A DNA stretch of 64,000 bases, from contig JAMPEY010000004.1 in the NCBI GenBank assembly GCA_023664665.1, forward strand, positions 91,743-155,742, in the 5' to 3' direction. Under the pieces are notes generated by a model. The model ran no database searches. It was not told where the DNA came from and saw only the letters and a program-made list of their open reading frames with translations. Numbering within the stretch: position 1 is the first letter of the stretch; every line of letters starts with the position of its first letter. Below are positions 17,117 through 27,009 of this stretch, piece by piece. Source of the DNA: Lachnoclostridium sp. (lineage in GTDB: Bacteria > Bacillota > Clostridia > Lachnospirales > Lachnospiraceae). Both the position numbers and the translations under genes were made by a program.

Positions 17117-19330
17117 TCAACCTCCTAATAAGCCTGTCACTGCACTCATATTGGACTGCATCTTTGCCATAGCGGTCTCCATGGCGCTGAATTTCTTGTA
17201 CCACTTATCCTCATATGCGTTCAGCTTTTTCTCTAAGTCGGCAATCTTGTTGGTATAGTCGTCATAATCGGACTTCATCTTCTTGTCGTCATAGAAGCTG
17301 CCATAGGTACGATAACCGTCCACGCCGGAAGATAAATCAGACATCTTCTGATACAGATTTCTGGACAACTGTGTAAAGAAAGAAATTACCGCATCCGGAT
17401 CGCTGGAAATCATACCTTTCAGCTTATCCGCATTGCCGGAGGTATAGGTATCATCCTCATCACCGTCAATATGGTAAGCATTCTTTTCATTATCCGCCGC
17501 CTCGAAGTATCCCAATGTATCAATTCCGAAATCAAATAGATACATTGTCTTTCCGTTTACCTCAACGCCTGCGGACATAACGGACCTCAACGCGGAGCTT
17601 ACTGACGAAAGATTGTCGTCTCTGCGGAGCAGGGCATCCTTAATCTTGGTCTCCCACTCCTTTACCTCGGTCTCGGACATAGCATCCTTTTCTTCACTTG
17701 TAAGAGGCTCATAGCCCTTCGCCGACTCCGCATTGTACAATTTATCCATCTCATTGATAATGGAATTATACTCTTTCAGGAAATTCTTAACCATATCATA
17801 AATGCCGTCCGTATCCTGCTGGGTGGTGACGGTTATGGTTTCGCCGGGCTGTGTCTCGCTAAGCGCGGTAAAGGTCAGTCCGTTGATTTCAAATACATTG
17901 GTATTTCCGGTAAAGGTTGCCCCATTTAAGCTAATCTCCGCATCCTGTCCGGACACTTTGGTAGCTCCTGTCGCAATCTGTACACCGCTCTTTAACATCA
18001 GATTGCCTTCGGAATCGGTCACATATTTACCGCTTCCGTCCGTCTGATAGTTCTGCAGGGCAGTAACCGCATATGCAGCCTTCTTGAGATAATTCTGTTC
18101 CACTTCGCCGGTAAGCTTGCCTGTAGCATCTGAAGGTTGCGCACTGTAAACAGTCTTGCCATCCTCGGTGGTTTCCTGAATATTCACATAGGTCTTAATA
18201 TCAGCCATCTCCGCATCGCACTTAGCAAGTTCGTCCTGCTGGGTCTTCAGAGCAACCGCATCGTTTTTCTTCTCGTTCAGCTCAGCAAGTTCTTTATTCA
18301 AAGCCACAAACTCGTTCTCTAAGTCCCTCATCCTGTCCGGATCCGCTCCGGTCTGAGTTTCAGCTTCCATCTGCTGTTTCTTTGCTTCCACTTCCTGACT
18401 CTTTGCATCTAAGGCGGTAGCTAAATTTTCCACGGAATCCAAAGAAGAATTCTTATATTTTTCATTCAGTTCATCAATGGCTTTCTGTGCATCTGCTTTG
18501 GAAGATGCCAGATCCTTGTATCTTGTTACATAAGAATTCACTTTGGACGCAATGGTGTCATCCACTACCTGACGCAGATTAGCCAATGTCGCAGTATCAT
18601 TGCCTGCCACATAAGCCTCCGCATATTGCACATACTGGGCTGCGGTCGCCTTATCGCTGGTCAAATCCGTCTGCAATCCCAACGCACTCAAAGCTTTATC
18701 GCCGCCCGCATCCGTTGCCGTAATGCTGAAGTCATTGCTCAAACCGGATTCCTTTGAACTGATAAAGAATCTCTGTGTCTTGGCATCAAAGCTGGCATTT
18801 AATCCCGTTTCCTTAAGCTGGGTAAGGACATCGGAAATTGTAGTATCACCATTCACATTGATATCAACTACATTATTACCCGTCTTTACGCTGATGGTTC
18901 CGTTGCCGGAAAACAACTGATTGCCGCTCTTATCCGTCAGTTCACTCAGCTTGGTCAACGCCGTGTAGCCTTCGCTGTTTGCACTTTCCAACTGTGCTCC
19001 CGTCAGGTAACCGGTTTTCGCAAGCTGATTAATCTGTAAAGACTGCACGCTATCCACCGCATTTTCTCCGGTGATAACGCTGACTGCGCTGCTGTTGGAA
19101 ACCTTGGTAACCTTCTTGGAATAAGAACTGGCAAAACGCATATTGCTCACAAATTTGGACTGTAGTGTCTTCAATTTGGTATTCAGTTCTTTCCAGGCGT
19201 CCTGCTTCCAGGAAAGCTTGGTCTGTGCTTTCTTCTGCTTGTCAACTTTGGTTCTTCTGGCGCTGACAAGTTCTTGTATAATAGTCTCGGTGTCCATGCC
19301 GGACATCATGCCGGTTAAACGCATTGCCAT
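17117..19330 (-). CDS. fliD: Flagellar filament cap FliD (HAP2)
   Basis: A 737-residue filament cap protein. 'MRLTGMMSGMDTETIIQELVSARR' is the typical FliD N-terminus ('SGLDT'), followed by 'SWKQDAWKELNTKL' and 'VINQLAKTGYLTG'-like residues. The C-terminal part has 'YNSIINEMDKLYNAE' and a final coiled coil 'YDDYTNKIADLEKKLNAYEDKWYKKFSAME'. The protein is long for the family (often 450-550), because a charged coiled-coil stretch at about residues 255-395 is inserted in the surface region. ATG is preceded by AGGAGG. Confidence 0.93.
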   Translation of the reverse strand: MAMRLTGMMSGMDTETIIQELVSARRTKVDKQKKAQTKLSWKQDAWKELNTKLKTLQSKFVSNMRFASSYSKKVTKVSNSSAVSVITGENAVDSVQSLQINQLAKTGYLTGAQLESANSEGYTALTKLSELTDKSGNQLFSGNGTISVKTGNNVVDINVNGDTTISDVLTQLKETGLNASFDAKTQRFFISSKESGLSNDFSITATDAGGDKALSALGLQTDLTSDKATAAQYVQYAEAYVAGNDTATLANLRQVVDDTIASKVNSYVTRYKDLASSKADAQKAIDELNEKYKNSSLDSVENLATALDAKSQEVEAKKQQMEAETQTGADPDRMRDLENEFVALNKELAELNEKKNDAVALKTQQDELAKCDAEMADIKTYVNIQETTEDGKTVYSAQPSDATGKLTGEVEQNYLKKAAYAVTALQNYQTDGSGKYVTDSEGNLMLKSGVQIATGATKVSGQDAEISLNGATFTGNTNVFEINGLTFTALSETQPGETITVTTQQDTDGIYDMVKNFLKEYNSIINEMDKLYNAESAKGYEPLTSEEKDAMSETEVKEWETKIKDALLRRDDNLSSVSSALRSVMSAGVEVNGKTMYLFDFGIDTLGYFEAADNEKNAYHIDGDEDDTYTSGNADKLKGMISSDPDAVISFFTQLSRNLYQKMSDLSSGVDGYRTYGSFYDDKKMKSDYDDYTNKIADLEKKLNAYEDKWYKKFSAMETAMAKMQSNMSAVTGLLGG

Positions 19331-19354
19331 TTTATTTTCCTCCTGTCTTCCCTA

Positions 19355-19789
19355 TTATCTCTTCTCGTCTACGAGGATGCCTGCCATCTCCCAGACCTTG
19401 GCTATCATATCCAGCGTCTTTTCCGGAGGAACCTCCTTGAGAACCTTCTTGGTATCCCTGTCTACAATCTTAATCGTTACGCGGTTTGTGCCCTCATGAA
19501 TGCCGAAAATGGCTTCCGAATGAGCCATGATAGACTTATTCAGCTGCTCCACCGCTTTCTTAATCTGTTCATCGCTTACCTGCTGTTCGGATCTCTGTCC
19601 CATATTGCCGTTCTGACCCTTCTCGCCGACATTTTCTACCACTCTTGTGGTATTGTCCGCCTTGTCGGCAGTCTGAACATTGGCATTGGTATATTCCGCT
19701 GCAGTCTTCTCTGTCTGCACCACCGGCTTCTGTGCTACTGCCGGCTGTGCCTGAACGCTCATCACGCTCCCTATTGCTTCCATTGCCAT
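19355..19789 (-). CDS. flaG: FlaG family protein
   Basis: 144 residues with a low-complexity N-terminal half rich in Gln, Ala and Thr and a conserved C-terminus: 'AVEQLNKSIMAHSEAIFGIHEGTNRVTIKIVDRDTKKVLKEVPPEKTLDMIAKVWEMAGILVDEKR', here read in parts, which is the FlaG domain. FlaG affects filament length in several species. It lies 24 bases upstream of fliD and behind its own SigD promoter. Confidence 0.9.
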   Translation of the reverse strand: MAMEAIGSVMSVQAQPAVAQKPVVQTEKTAAEYTNANVQTADKADNTTRVVENVGEKGQNGNMGQRSEQQVSDEQIKKAVEQLNKSIMAHSEAIFGIHEGTNRVTIKIVDRDTKKVLKEVPPEKTLDMIAKVWEMAGILVDEKR

Positions 19790-19878
19790 TGCTAATCACC
19801 TCCGTGTGAATCTTTGAACACCTTCCTTCGGTGCCCTTATCGTCTCCGTAATCAGAGAAAAATTGGTTTCTATGCTTT

Positions 19879-19905
19879 TTATCGGCAAAAACAAACAAAA
19901 ATTAA
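19879..19905 (-). promoter_or_regulatory. SigD-type promoter of flaG-fliD-fliS operon
   Basis: GCCGATAA (exact -10) with TTAA at 15 bases, one mismatch from the TAAA -35, about 90 bases before the flaG ATG. Confidence 0.7.
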
Positions 19906-19939
19906 TAGGGAAAGATAATTTTTTTGCATTTTCTTTGTC

Positions 19940-20158
19940 TTACTCCAACAGATTCTTCAATGCTTCCATGCCGCTGACATCCGCAGCTTCTTTGTTTGCC
20001 TCCTGAATCTGCAGATAAACTTCTTTGCGGTACACGGGTATCTCTTTGGGAGCAGTGATGCCTATTTTGACCTGATCACCCTTTACTTCAAGGATGGATA
20101 CCTCAATGTTGTTGTTGATGATGATTGCTTCATTCTTTTTTCTCGATAATGCCAGCAT
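19940..20158 (-). CDS. csrA: Carbon storage regulator CsrA
   Basis: 72 residues beginning [20 protein letters not shown], the CsrA signature. CsrA dimers bind GGA-loop hairpins and block translation; in Firmicutes the main target is flagellin mRNA, and both flagellin leaders here have fitting hairpins. ATG 20158 lies 2 bases after the fliW stop with GGAGGTGAG inside the end of fliW, so the pair is coupled. Internal RNA-binding residues '[17 protein letters not shown]' are present. Confidence 0.95.
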   Translation of the reverse strand: MLALSRKKNEAIIINNNIEVSILEVKGDQVKIGITAPKEIPVYRKEVYLQIQEANKEAADVSGMEALKNLLE

Positions 20159-20159
20159 C

Positions 20160-20618
20160 CTACTCACCTCCCTTTTTTGCCTGAAGGATATCATAAATAG
20201 GGAATTTTACCGGGTAGATTTCACTGTCCAGAATAATCTGGCATGCTTTCATCTCGCTTACATTGATGATAATAGGTCCCTGAAGGTTCACACTCATCTT
20301 GGTCAAATCGGAAGGAACCGTAGCGGTCACTAAAACCAGCACATTTTCCTCCGTCAGATTTCCCGCGTTCTTTAGCAGCTCGTCATCCACCTCGGGGTCA
20401 TAATCCGGCTTAACTGCCAGAGGATCCATCACCGGCATGGCAAAATTCGGTTCTTCGATGGACTGCAGAAACCGAAGTCCTACCTTTGCGCCCTGATCCG
20501 CATCATGAAGCAGGGTAAAATGCTTCATTTCGGGAAATCCGATAATGCCGTTTTCAAAAGTAATAATCTTATCATCGGAAATTTCAATCTCGCCAAAAAT
20601 TCTTGTGTTTATCTTCAT
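20160..20618 (-). CDS. fliW: Flagellar assembly factor FliW
   Basis: 152 residues with the FliW pattern: '[30 protein letters not shown]', read in parts, then '[20 protein letters not shown]' and '[10 protein letters not shown]'-like residues. FliW binds either flagellin or CsrA; when flagellin is exported, free FliW removes CsrA from flagellin mRNA. It is directly upstream of csrA and downstream of flgL. Confidence 0.95.
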   Translation of the reverse strand: MKINTRIFGEIEISDDKIITFENGIIGFPEMKHFTLLHDADQGAKVGLRFLQSIEEPNFAMPVMDPLAVKPDYDPEVDDELLKNAGNLTEENVLVLVTATVPSDLTKMSVNLQGPIIINVSEMKACQIILDSEIYPVKFPIYDILQAKKGGE

Positions 20619-20652
20619 ATGGACTCCTATCTGCGCCGCCCTGCGCCGCCTG

Positions 20653-22302
20653 TTAAATAAAATTCAATAATGTATTCTGTACCACTTTACCCGTTGCCAT
20701 CAGCGCCGCCTCATAAGTCATCCCCGCACTGACCAGATTAATGATCGTGTCCGCAATATCAATGTCTTCATTCTCACTCTTTAAGGTTTCAAAAGTGGTC
20801 TTCTGGTTCTGCATACGGGTGTCTATCAGTTCCAGCTTCTTGCTTCTGGTACCGCAGTTTGTGATGCTTAAACTTGTGTCGTTCAGATAACCCTTAAAAG
20901 CCGTGATTCCACTTTCAAACATCCTCTGGCATTTATCCTTGGCAAGTGTAAACGCCTTGTCTGCCGCATCCCTTTGTTTGCGCAAAACCGCAACATCCGC
21001 ACCGGCCGGAGGGTCATTCAGCATTTTGTCTATATTTGCCAGAATACCTTCCATGTCCAAAGCTTCCTGCAGGGCGTTTATCACATCGTTCACTTCCCTG
21101 CCGATGCCATGGTTGAAGCATTCGTCCGCAGTGGAATTGATGCGGATGGTCTGGTTGAATCCCACATCATATTCAATCACCTGTTTTTCAGGATTGCCGG
21201 TCAGGTAGTCCGCATTATACTCAATCTCTTCCGAGGCGGCCGTGGCTGCCTGCACACAGTGGAAATAGTGCTCCGGACGGAGATCTCCCTTTGCCCAGTC
21301 GCTCTTTTTATAGGTAATTCTGATTTCACTTTCATCATAAGCGGTGGACACATCATCCCGAACATCCACCAATGTCTGACGCACATTTTTCCCTAACAGG
21401 AGTTCTCCCGTGTCTGCAAGATAAACTGTTGCATCCGGATTGTCATTCACATATTTATAAGGATTAGTGCAGTCAGGATCGCTAGGATCAATAGGAATAT
21501 CAGGTCCCGCGGTAATATCGCCATTTGCCTCCACTCTCACCCCACCATAGGAGTATGCTACCTTGACAGGGGCTATTTCCAGCGGCGTTGCGTCCGCGGA
21601 GCTTCTGCCGTAAGTAATGGTGGGCGGCACCAACGCAGGGGGATTTCCCTCTACCGGCACATCGCAGTTATTGTATGACAGGCGGAGACGGTATACCTCC
21701 AGCGCAGATATGTCATCATCCGTAATCGTCGCAATATCACCCGTATTATAGTTGCCGGTATTCCAATTGACCAAATCGCCCACTTCCAGCTTGGTAATCT
21801 GGTCTATGGCGTCCTTGTGCACCTGTTCCGTAATCGTATATTCTTTCTGCGTCTTTTCGGGGAAACGCACCGATGTGTCCGTGCGGTATCCGGTAAATAC
21901 ATATCTGCCCGCAAAATCCGCGTCGGCGGTGGAATATACTTCATCCCCAAGCGCCTTTAACTGCTCTAAAATAGTCTGTCTGTCCTCGGTTTTCCAAGTA
22001 CCGTTCGCACCCTTTGTACATTGCTTGATCATCTCCGTCACAATATCGGACATATTCTGAAGGGCGGACTCGGTAATTTCCAGCCAGCTGTTCGCATCGG
22101 GAATATTCTTGGTGTAATACTGCGTCACTTCCGTCACATTGCTGCGCAGCCTCAGCGCGCGGATTGCCACCACCGGGTCGTCGGAAGGCCTGTTAATCTT
22201 TTTCTGGGTGGACATCTGCGTACTCAGCTTATCCTGATAAATTTTGTTGGTATTGATATTCTGCAGATTGTTCCTTTGGATAATTTTGTTCGTAATCCTC
22301 AT
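20653..22302 (-). CDS. flgL: Flagellar hook-filament junction protein FlgL (HAP3)
   Basis: About 549 residues. The N-terminus MRITNKIIQRNNLQNINTNK and 'STQKKINRPSDDPVVAIRAL', and the C-terminal 'TIINLVSAGMTYEAALMATGKVVQNTLLNFI', mark FlgL. It is about 250 residues longer than typical FlgL (~300); the extra is in the central exposed region. I chose ATG 22302, where GGAGGTATAGGC precedes the start, rather than an in-frame upstream start. It is separated from flgK by an unusual 242-base gap that holds a structured repeat. Confidence 0.9.
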   Translation of the reverse strand: MRITNKIIQRNNLQNINTNKIYQDKLSTQMSTQKKINRPSDDPVVAIRALRLRSNVTEVTQYYTKNIPDANSWLEITESALQNMSDIVTEMIKQCTKGANGTWKTEDRQTILEQLKALGDEVYSTADADFAGRYVFTGYRTDTSVRFPEKTQKEYTITEQVHKDAIDQITKLEVGDLVNWNTGNYNTGDIATITDDDISALEVYRLRLSYNNCDVPVEGNPPALVPPTITYGRSSADATPLEIAPVKVAYSYGGVRVEANGDITAGPDIPIDPSDPDCTNPYKYVNDNPDATVYLADTGELLLGKNVRQTLVDVRDDVSTAYDESEIRITYKKSDWAKGDLRPEHYFHCVQAATAASEEIEYNADYLTGNPEKQVIEYDVGFNQTIRINSTADECFNHGIGREVNDVINALQEALDMEGILANIDKMLNDPPAGADVAVLRKQRDAADKAFTLAKDKCQRMFESGITAFKGYLNDTSLSITNCGTRSKKLELIDTRMQNQKTTFETLKSENEDIDIADTIINLVSAGMTYEAALMATGKVVQNTLLNFI

Positions 22303-22448
22303 GCCTATACCTCCTGCCTGTTTTAACAGGCAATTGCCTGATAAACCAGGCATCCGCATTCTTCCCATTCCCTTGTAAAAAATGCTCTTTTATGTGTTAA
22401 AAATCGCTCCGCGAAATTTTGAGTCCCAAAGCCAGCAAATTGACTCAT

Positions 22449-22545
22449 GAAGAATGCCTGCCCTTCAAGGCATTCTTCGGCGTGAGATTTAGTACTTCTT
22501 CACGAAGCAGCCTTTGCTGCGAGTGATTAGAAGTACTTCTCACGC
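22449..22545 (-). repeat. Structured intercistronic element, flgK-flgL copy
   Basis: Read as minus-strand RNA, the element starts in the flgK stop codon. Outer stem GCGUGAG/CUCACGC (22539-22545 with 22480-22486) encloses AGUACUUCU/AGAAGUACU (22529-22537 with 22491-22499), then UCAC/GUGA and GCAGC/GCUGC with an AAAG loop. A second perfect 11-base-pair hairpin, GAAGAAUGCCU, follows at 22449-22478. It has the same plan as the copies at 39941 and 52693 but different stem sequences. Confidence 0.75.
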
Positions 22546-24665
22546 TATACGCCGGTCTCTAATATCAGTCTGTCATAAACTTCCGTCAATGTCTGTATCA
22601 TCTTGGAAGCCAGATTGTAACCGTTCTGATATTTTACCAGATTGATTGCTTCCTCGTCCTCGTCCACGCCGGATATGGAAATTCTCTGATTGTCAATAGT
22701 GTTTGCAAGGTCGGAAAAATTCTGTTGGAATTTGTTGGCGCTGGATGCATTTAACGCCACATCCGACAGCATACACTGTAGGAATTCCGAAGCGGAAGCT
22801 CCCCTGAAGCTCATTTTTGTTTTGTCGGTAACCATGGTTCTGAGCGCTTTCAGCAAATCATCCTGCTCCACTCCGTCGCCGGTGCTGAACTTGTTTGCCA
22901 TCAGGTTAGCATCCTGCTCCATAGCGGAAAGAACATTGAAGTTTCTGGCTGTCAGGAGATAATAGCTGTCCTGCGCCGCGCCTACGGTGATGCTTCCCAC
23001 CATGCTTGCCGCCGTAACCTCCGTTACGCCTTCCGCCGTCAAAGCTGCCGCCGCCTGCGTCAGCGCCTCGGCATCCGTGATAGGCGTGCCTGCTTGCTGC
23101 GCCTGATCTTTTAATTGATTTGCGCGGGTTGTCAGCTTTGCCTGATAATCCTTATAAGCCAGCACCTTTTCGTTCTGTTTCTGTACAAATAAGTCATATC
23201 TTGTATCAATGGTGCCGTTTGTGCCGTCCGGAAAATCAAACTGCTCCGTACCGACGGCATCATCTCCGGTAAACAGAATAACGCCTTCCCTGTTTTGGGC
23301 GGTATAACCGCTTGTAAGGATATCGTTAAACTTCTGGGAGAAAGTTCTGATCCATTCATTCATCTGGTTCATGTAATACGGAATACCCTGATAGGAAATG
23401 CTGGCGCCGATATCCGCGGGTTTATTCTGACGGTCGTTGGTGACGCGTCTGGGATTTTTCTCGCCGTTCCCCGCCTTGGACAGGGTAAAAGTATAGGAGT
23501 GAACCGCCTCGCCGTTCTCGTCATAAGAACAGGTGTAAGACCAGGAATCATAGTAAAATTCCTGATTGCCCAGATTGATAATACCGCCCTGGTCGGAAAG
23601 ATTACATTTATTCAAATCCTGCAGATATACCCGCCCCACTGTAACGGTAACGGTGTCATGCAGAAATCCTTCGGCATCCGTAGTTTCTCCCACGCTTGTA
23701 ACCGTGCCATGGAAATTTTCGCCGTTATTACCGTCTCTCATTTGTACCAGGCCCTTTAAATTACCGCCCATTGCGGCATTATAAAGGTTAAACTTCTGAC
23801 CGTCCTCCCAATATACATCGTACAGACCGTCGATATCCGTCTGGTTCACTTTCTCATAACTGCGCCTTGCGACACATTCCAATCCCCGGTATTCATTGGT
23901 GTCAACCAAAAGCTGTCCGCCCGCAATCTTCACAAGGAAACGGTTTCCTCCGGTCTCACGATCCGGATTATTGGAATCCGTAATAGGCACTTCCTTGATA
24001 TCAACATCCACGATTTCCGAAAGTTCATCAATCAGAAGGGTTCTCCTGTCCCGCAGCTCGTTTGCCTTAATTCCGGTTAACTCGATGGTATTGATCTGTT
24101 TATTTAAAGTGGCAATCTCTCCCGCAAGGGAATTGATCTGGTCAACCTTTAATTTGATTTCCTGATTGACATCCTTCTGCATGGTCTCCAGATTGCCTGC
24201 CAGACCGTTGAAATATTCCGTCAGATCTCCGGCACACCCGATAAACTGAGCCTTGGCATTGACGCTGCTGGGATCCTTTAACAACTCCTGTATGCCTTTT
24301 ATCATCATCTGGTCAAAAATTGTCTTAAACCCGGCATTTTCACCGGTATCGTCAAAATATGTCTCAATCTGCTGCGCATAATACTGCTTCATATTGTACT
24401 CGCCAAGCCGGGTATTATTCTCCCAATACTTGCCGTCATAAAATTCATCCCTGACACGCTCGATTGCCAATGTCTCAACGCCGGCGCCCGCACAGCCGTA
24501 AGCTTCAAATACACGCAGGGCATTGTATGCCTGCTGGCTTACCTGCTGCCTGCTGTAGCCTTCCGTATGCACATTTGCAATATTATTGCTGGTGGTGTTT
24601 AAAGCGGCATTGCTGGCTAACAACCCCGTATATGCAATATTCAGTCCAAAAAATTGTGATGGCAT
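22545..24665 (-). CDS. flgK: Flagellar hook-associated protein FlgK (HAP1), second copy
   Basis: 706 residues. The N-terminus 'FFGLNIAYTGLLASNAALNTTSNNIANVHTEGYSRQQV' and the C-terminus 'EEAINLVKYQNGYNLASKMIQTLTEVYDRLI', read in parts, are the FlgK/rod-hook family ends that form the D0 coiled coil. It is the longer of two adjacent FlgK proteins and shares only the terminal regions well with the other (24679). AAGGAGG precedes the ATG, 13 bases after the other flgK. Whether both join hook to filament, or one has a changed role, cannot be told from sequence. Confidence 0.9.
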   Translation of the reverse strand: MPSQFFGLNIAYTGLLASNAALNTTSNNIANVHTEGYSRQQVSQQAYNALRVFEAYGCAGAGVETLAIERVRDEFYDGKYWENNTRLGEYNMKQYYAQQIETYFDDTGENAGFKTIFDQMMIKGIQELLKDPSSVNAKAQFIGCAGDLTEYFNGLAGNLETMQKDVNQEIKLKVDQINSLAGEIATLNKQINTIELTGIKANELRDRRTLLIDELSEIVDVDIKEVPITDSNNPDRETGGNRFLVKIAGGQLLVDTNEYRGLECVARRSYEKVNQTDIDGLYDVYWEDGQKFNLYNAAMGGNLKGLVQMRDGNNGENFHGTVTSVGETTDAEGFLHDTVTVTVGRVYLQDLNKCNLSDQGGIINLGNQEFYYDSWSYTCSYDENGEAVHSYTFTLSKAGNGEKNPRRVTNDRQNKPADIGASISYQGIPYYMNQMNEWIRTFSQKFNDILTSGYTAQNREGVILFTGDDAVGTEQFDFPDGTNGTIDTRYDLFVQKQNEKVLAYKDYQAKLTTRANQLKDQAQQAGTPITDAEALTQAAAALTAEGVTEVTAASMVGSITVGAAQDSYYLLTARNFNVLSAMEQDANLMANKFSTGDGVEQDDLLKALRTMVTDKTKMSFRGASASEFLQCMLSDVALNASSANKFQQNFSDLANTIDNQRISISGVDEDEEAINLVKYQNGYNLASKMIQTLTEVYDRLILETGV

Positions 24666-24678
24666 AGCCGCCTCCTTA

Positions 24679-26445
24679 CTATACTCCTAAAGTATTGAGA
24701 ATGTGCTCCAGCATCTCGTCAACCACATTAATGTAACGGCTGGATGCATTGTATGCGTTCTGAAATTTTATCATATTGGAAAGCTCTTCATCCGAAGAAA
24801 CCGCTACAACCTGATCCCTTGCAGCCAAAGTGGATTCCACCGTGTTCTCCTGATTCTCATAAATACTGCGGAATACCGACCCCGAATTTGCTACCTGTGC
24901 TACCAGATCAATATAATAGCCGTTAAAGGAAGTCGTCTTCCTCACATTGGGATTTAAGGTGTAGACCTCTTCCGTAAATGCCTTTTTCAAGGCTTCCACC
25001 GTCTCCTTATCCACCTTATCCTCAGAACCGTCCTTCAGTCTGAATCCCAAGTTGGAAGGGTTCTGCATCAATTCCGGATTCACGCGGAGATTGTCTATCG
25101 TGTAGAGCGTATCCTGCTGCTCCAAGTCCTCTTCCACATACACCCAAAAGTCTCCGGTATTGCCGTTCGCATCGGTTGCCGTCACCTTCCTGTAACCTTC
25201 CGTGGTATATTTGGTGAACATCTGGAGAGGGCTTCCGTCCTCCGCCCTCATATAACCGCCTACATCATCCTTGGCATAATGCGCATTCTTCAGTATGGCT
25301 GCAGTGGTTCCGTTTTCAAATCTCACATTGGTCAGAGTACCCTCTTCCACTCCGGCGGCAGTTGCCAGAATCTCGTTGATCTTGCCGGATACATTGTGCA
25401 CCAGCTGGTCAAACTCTGCCTGAATATTCATGATAACCGATTGGGAAATCTGATCGTAATTGTTCCCGGCGATATCGCTGTAATTCGCCCGGTGGTCGCC
25501 CCTCGCCAAAAGCATGGCTTTCAGTCCGCCCACATCAGTACCCAAATCGGAGGAAATTTCAATATTTAAATTAAAGACTTCCGCACCGTCAATGTTATAT
25601 TTTCTGGTTCCGTCCGGCAATACCCTGTAGGTTGCGTTCTGGGGCCAGAACGGTGTATAAAATCCTGTGGTTGCATCCGTATCCATGCTGATTTCATAAC
25701 ACATACCGCCTTTTACGAAATCAACGCCCTCTATCTGAACCGCTACATTTCCGAGAGCATCTTCCTGCCAGGTCATATTGGTCAGCTCCGCCAATTCATC
25801 CAGCATTCTGTTTCTGGTATCCCGAAGGTCGTTGGGATGCTCTATCCCGCCTACTTCAATGGAACGAATCCTGTCATTTAACTCTAAAATAGCATGCCCA
25901 TATTCATTAATCTTATCAACCTGCTGCTTGATCTGCAGATTCAGATTGTCCTGATAAGAAGAAAGTCCGTCATAGATAGCCGCCGCCCTTTCCACAAACT
26001 CAGAAGCCCTCTGCACGAAAAGCCCCTGTGTCACAGAGCTGCAGGGATCTTTGCTGAGTTCCTGCACCGCAGTCCACAAATCGCTCAAGGGATTCTGGAA
26101 CGCCTCGCCGTTTAATTCTCCCAGCAGGCTTTCCACTTCCTCCAGCACTTCCGTGGATACCTGATAAAACATACTGCGCCCCGATTCTTTGCGGTATGCT
26201 TTATCCAAAAAATAATCCCTTACCTGTTTTACATTGGAATAGGTGACGCCCAATCCCGTCTGTTTATTTGATACGATTCTGGGATCCGTCGCGATGGTAA
26301 CATAGCTCTTGTCGGACTGTTGAACCTGCTGTCTGGTATAACCCACAGTGTCCACATTAGAAAGATTATGCGCTGTGGTATTCAGCGCATTTTGACTTGT
26401 CTGTAATCCGGATACTCCTATATATAAATTTGACATCAATGACAT
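24679..26445 (-). CDS. flgK: Flagellar hook-associated protein FlgK (HAP1), first copy
   Basis: 588 residues with 'LYIGVSGLQTSQNALNTTAHNLSNVDTVGYTRQQV' at the N-terminus (read in parts) and 'LSNMIKFQNAYNASSRYINVVDEMLEHILNTLGV' at the C-terminus, both FlgK hallmarks. ATG 26445 has AGAGGTG at 6 bases, better than an upstream in-frame GTG at 26454. It follows flgN by 40 bases, which is the usual flgM-flgN-flgK order, so this is probably the ancestral copy. Confidence 0.9.
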   Translation of the reverse strand: MSLMSNLYIGVSGLQTSQNALNTTAHNLSNVDTVGYTRQQVQQSDKSYVTIATDPRIVSNKQTGLGVTYSNVKQVRDYFLDKAYRKESGRSMFYQVSTEVLEEVESLLGELNGEAFQNPLSDLWTAVQELSKDPCSSVTQGLFVQRASEFVERAAAIYDGLSSYQDNLNLQIKQQVDKINEYGHAILELNDRIRSIEVGGIEHPNDLRDTRNRMLDELAELTNMTWQEDALGNVAVQIEGVDFVKGGMCYEISMDTDATTGFYTPFWPQNATYRVLPDGTRKYNIDGAEVFNLNIEISSDLGTDVGGLKAMLLARGDHRANYSDIAGNNYDQISQSVIMNIQAEFDQLVHNVSGKINEILATAAGVEEGTLTNVRFENGTTAAILKNAHYAKDDVGGYMRAEDGSPLQMFTKYTTEGYRKVTATDANGNTGDFWVYVEEDLEQQDTLYTIDNLRVNPELMQNPSNLGFRLKDGSEDKVDKETVEALKKAFTEEVYTLNPNVRKTTSFNGYYIDLVAQVANSGSVFRSIYENQENTVESTLAARDQVVAVSSDEELSNMIKFQNAYNASSRYINVVDEMLEHILNTLGV

Positions 26446-26485
26446 AATACTCACCTCTATATCTCACAAGGATGCGGCTTACAGG

Positions 26486-27004
26486 CTATTGCTTGGCGTC
26501 AAATCCTTTGCTGGTGACACCCATGGTATTTCCTGTATTATATGCGCCTTTGTTATAATTTGCTGTCTCGGGCGCCGCTTTCATTGCCTGTAAAAGGTTC
26601 ATTTCAAATTCTACCATCTCCAGCGCATTATTCAACAGCTCCCTGTTCTGCTCATTTACCCTCTGCAGACCCCTCACCGACGCCTGTAACTTATCATGTA
26701 TCTCCGTCAGTGTCCTTTGTTCCTCGGGTCTTGCGGAAAGCATGGCAATCAAATCAGTCAATTTTAATGTTTTAACATCCTTGTTCAACACATTGGCAAT
26801 ATCCGCAGTAACCTCCACCCGTTTTTTCTCCAGATTGGCGATTCTGCTTACCATATCCTGCTCGTCATCCGTGATTTTTTGTAATGCTTCCAAATTGCCG
26901 CTTATAATGATCGGCGTTTTCTTTTGAGATAGTCCAAGCAGCCCCTCATATTCACTGTTCTCTTTCTCCAGTACCTCTATCAGGTTCTCCATTAAACTAG
27001 CCAC
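26486..27004 (-). CDS. flgN: Flagellar export chaperone FlgN
   Basis: 172 residues, helical, with 'LIEVLEKENSEYEGLLGLSQKKTPIII' and 'LLNNALEMVEFEMNLL', fitting FlgN, the chaperone of FlgK and FlgL. A GTG start at 27004 has GAGGTAG 5 bases upstream, overlapping the end of flgM; ATG 26992 is the alternative. The position between flgM and flgK supports the name. Confidence 0.85.
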   Translation of the reverse strand: MASLMENLIEVLEKENSEYEGLLGLSQKKTPIIISGNLEALQKITDDEQDMVSRIANLEKKRVEVTADIANVLNKDVKTLKLTDLIAMLSARPEEQRTLTEIHDKLQASVRGLQRVNEQNRELLNNALEMVEFEMNLLQAMKAAPETANYNKGAYNTGNTMGVTSKGFDAKQ

Positions 27005-27009
27005 TTGAA

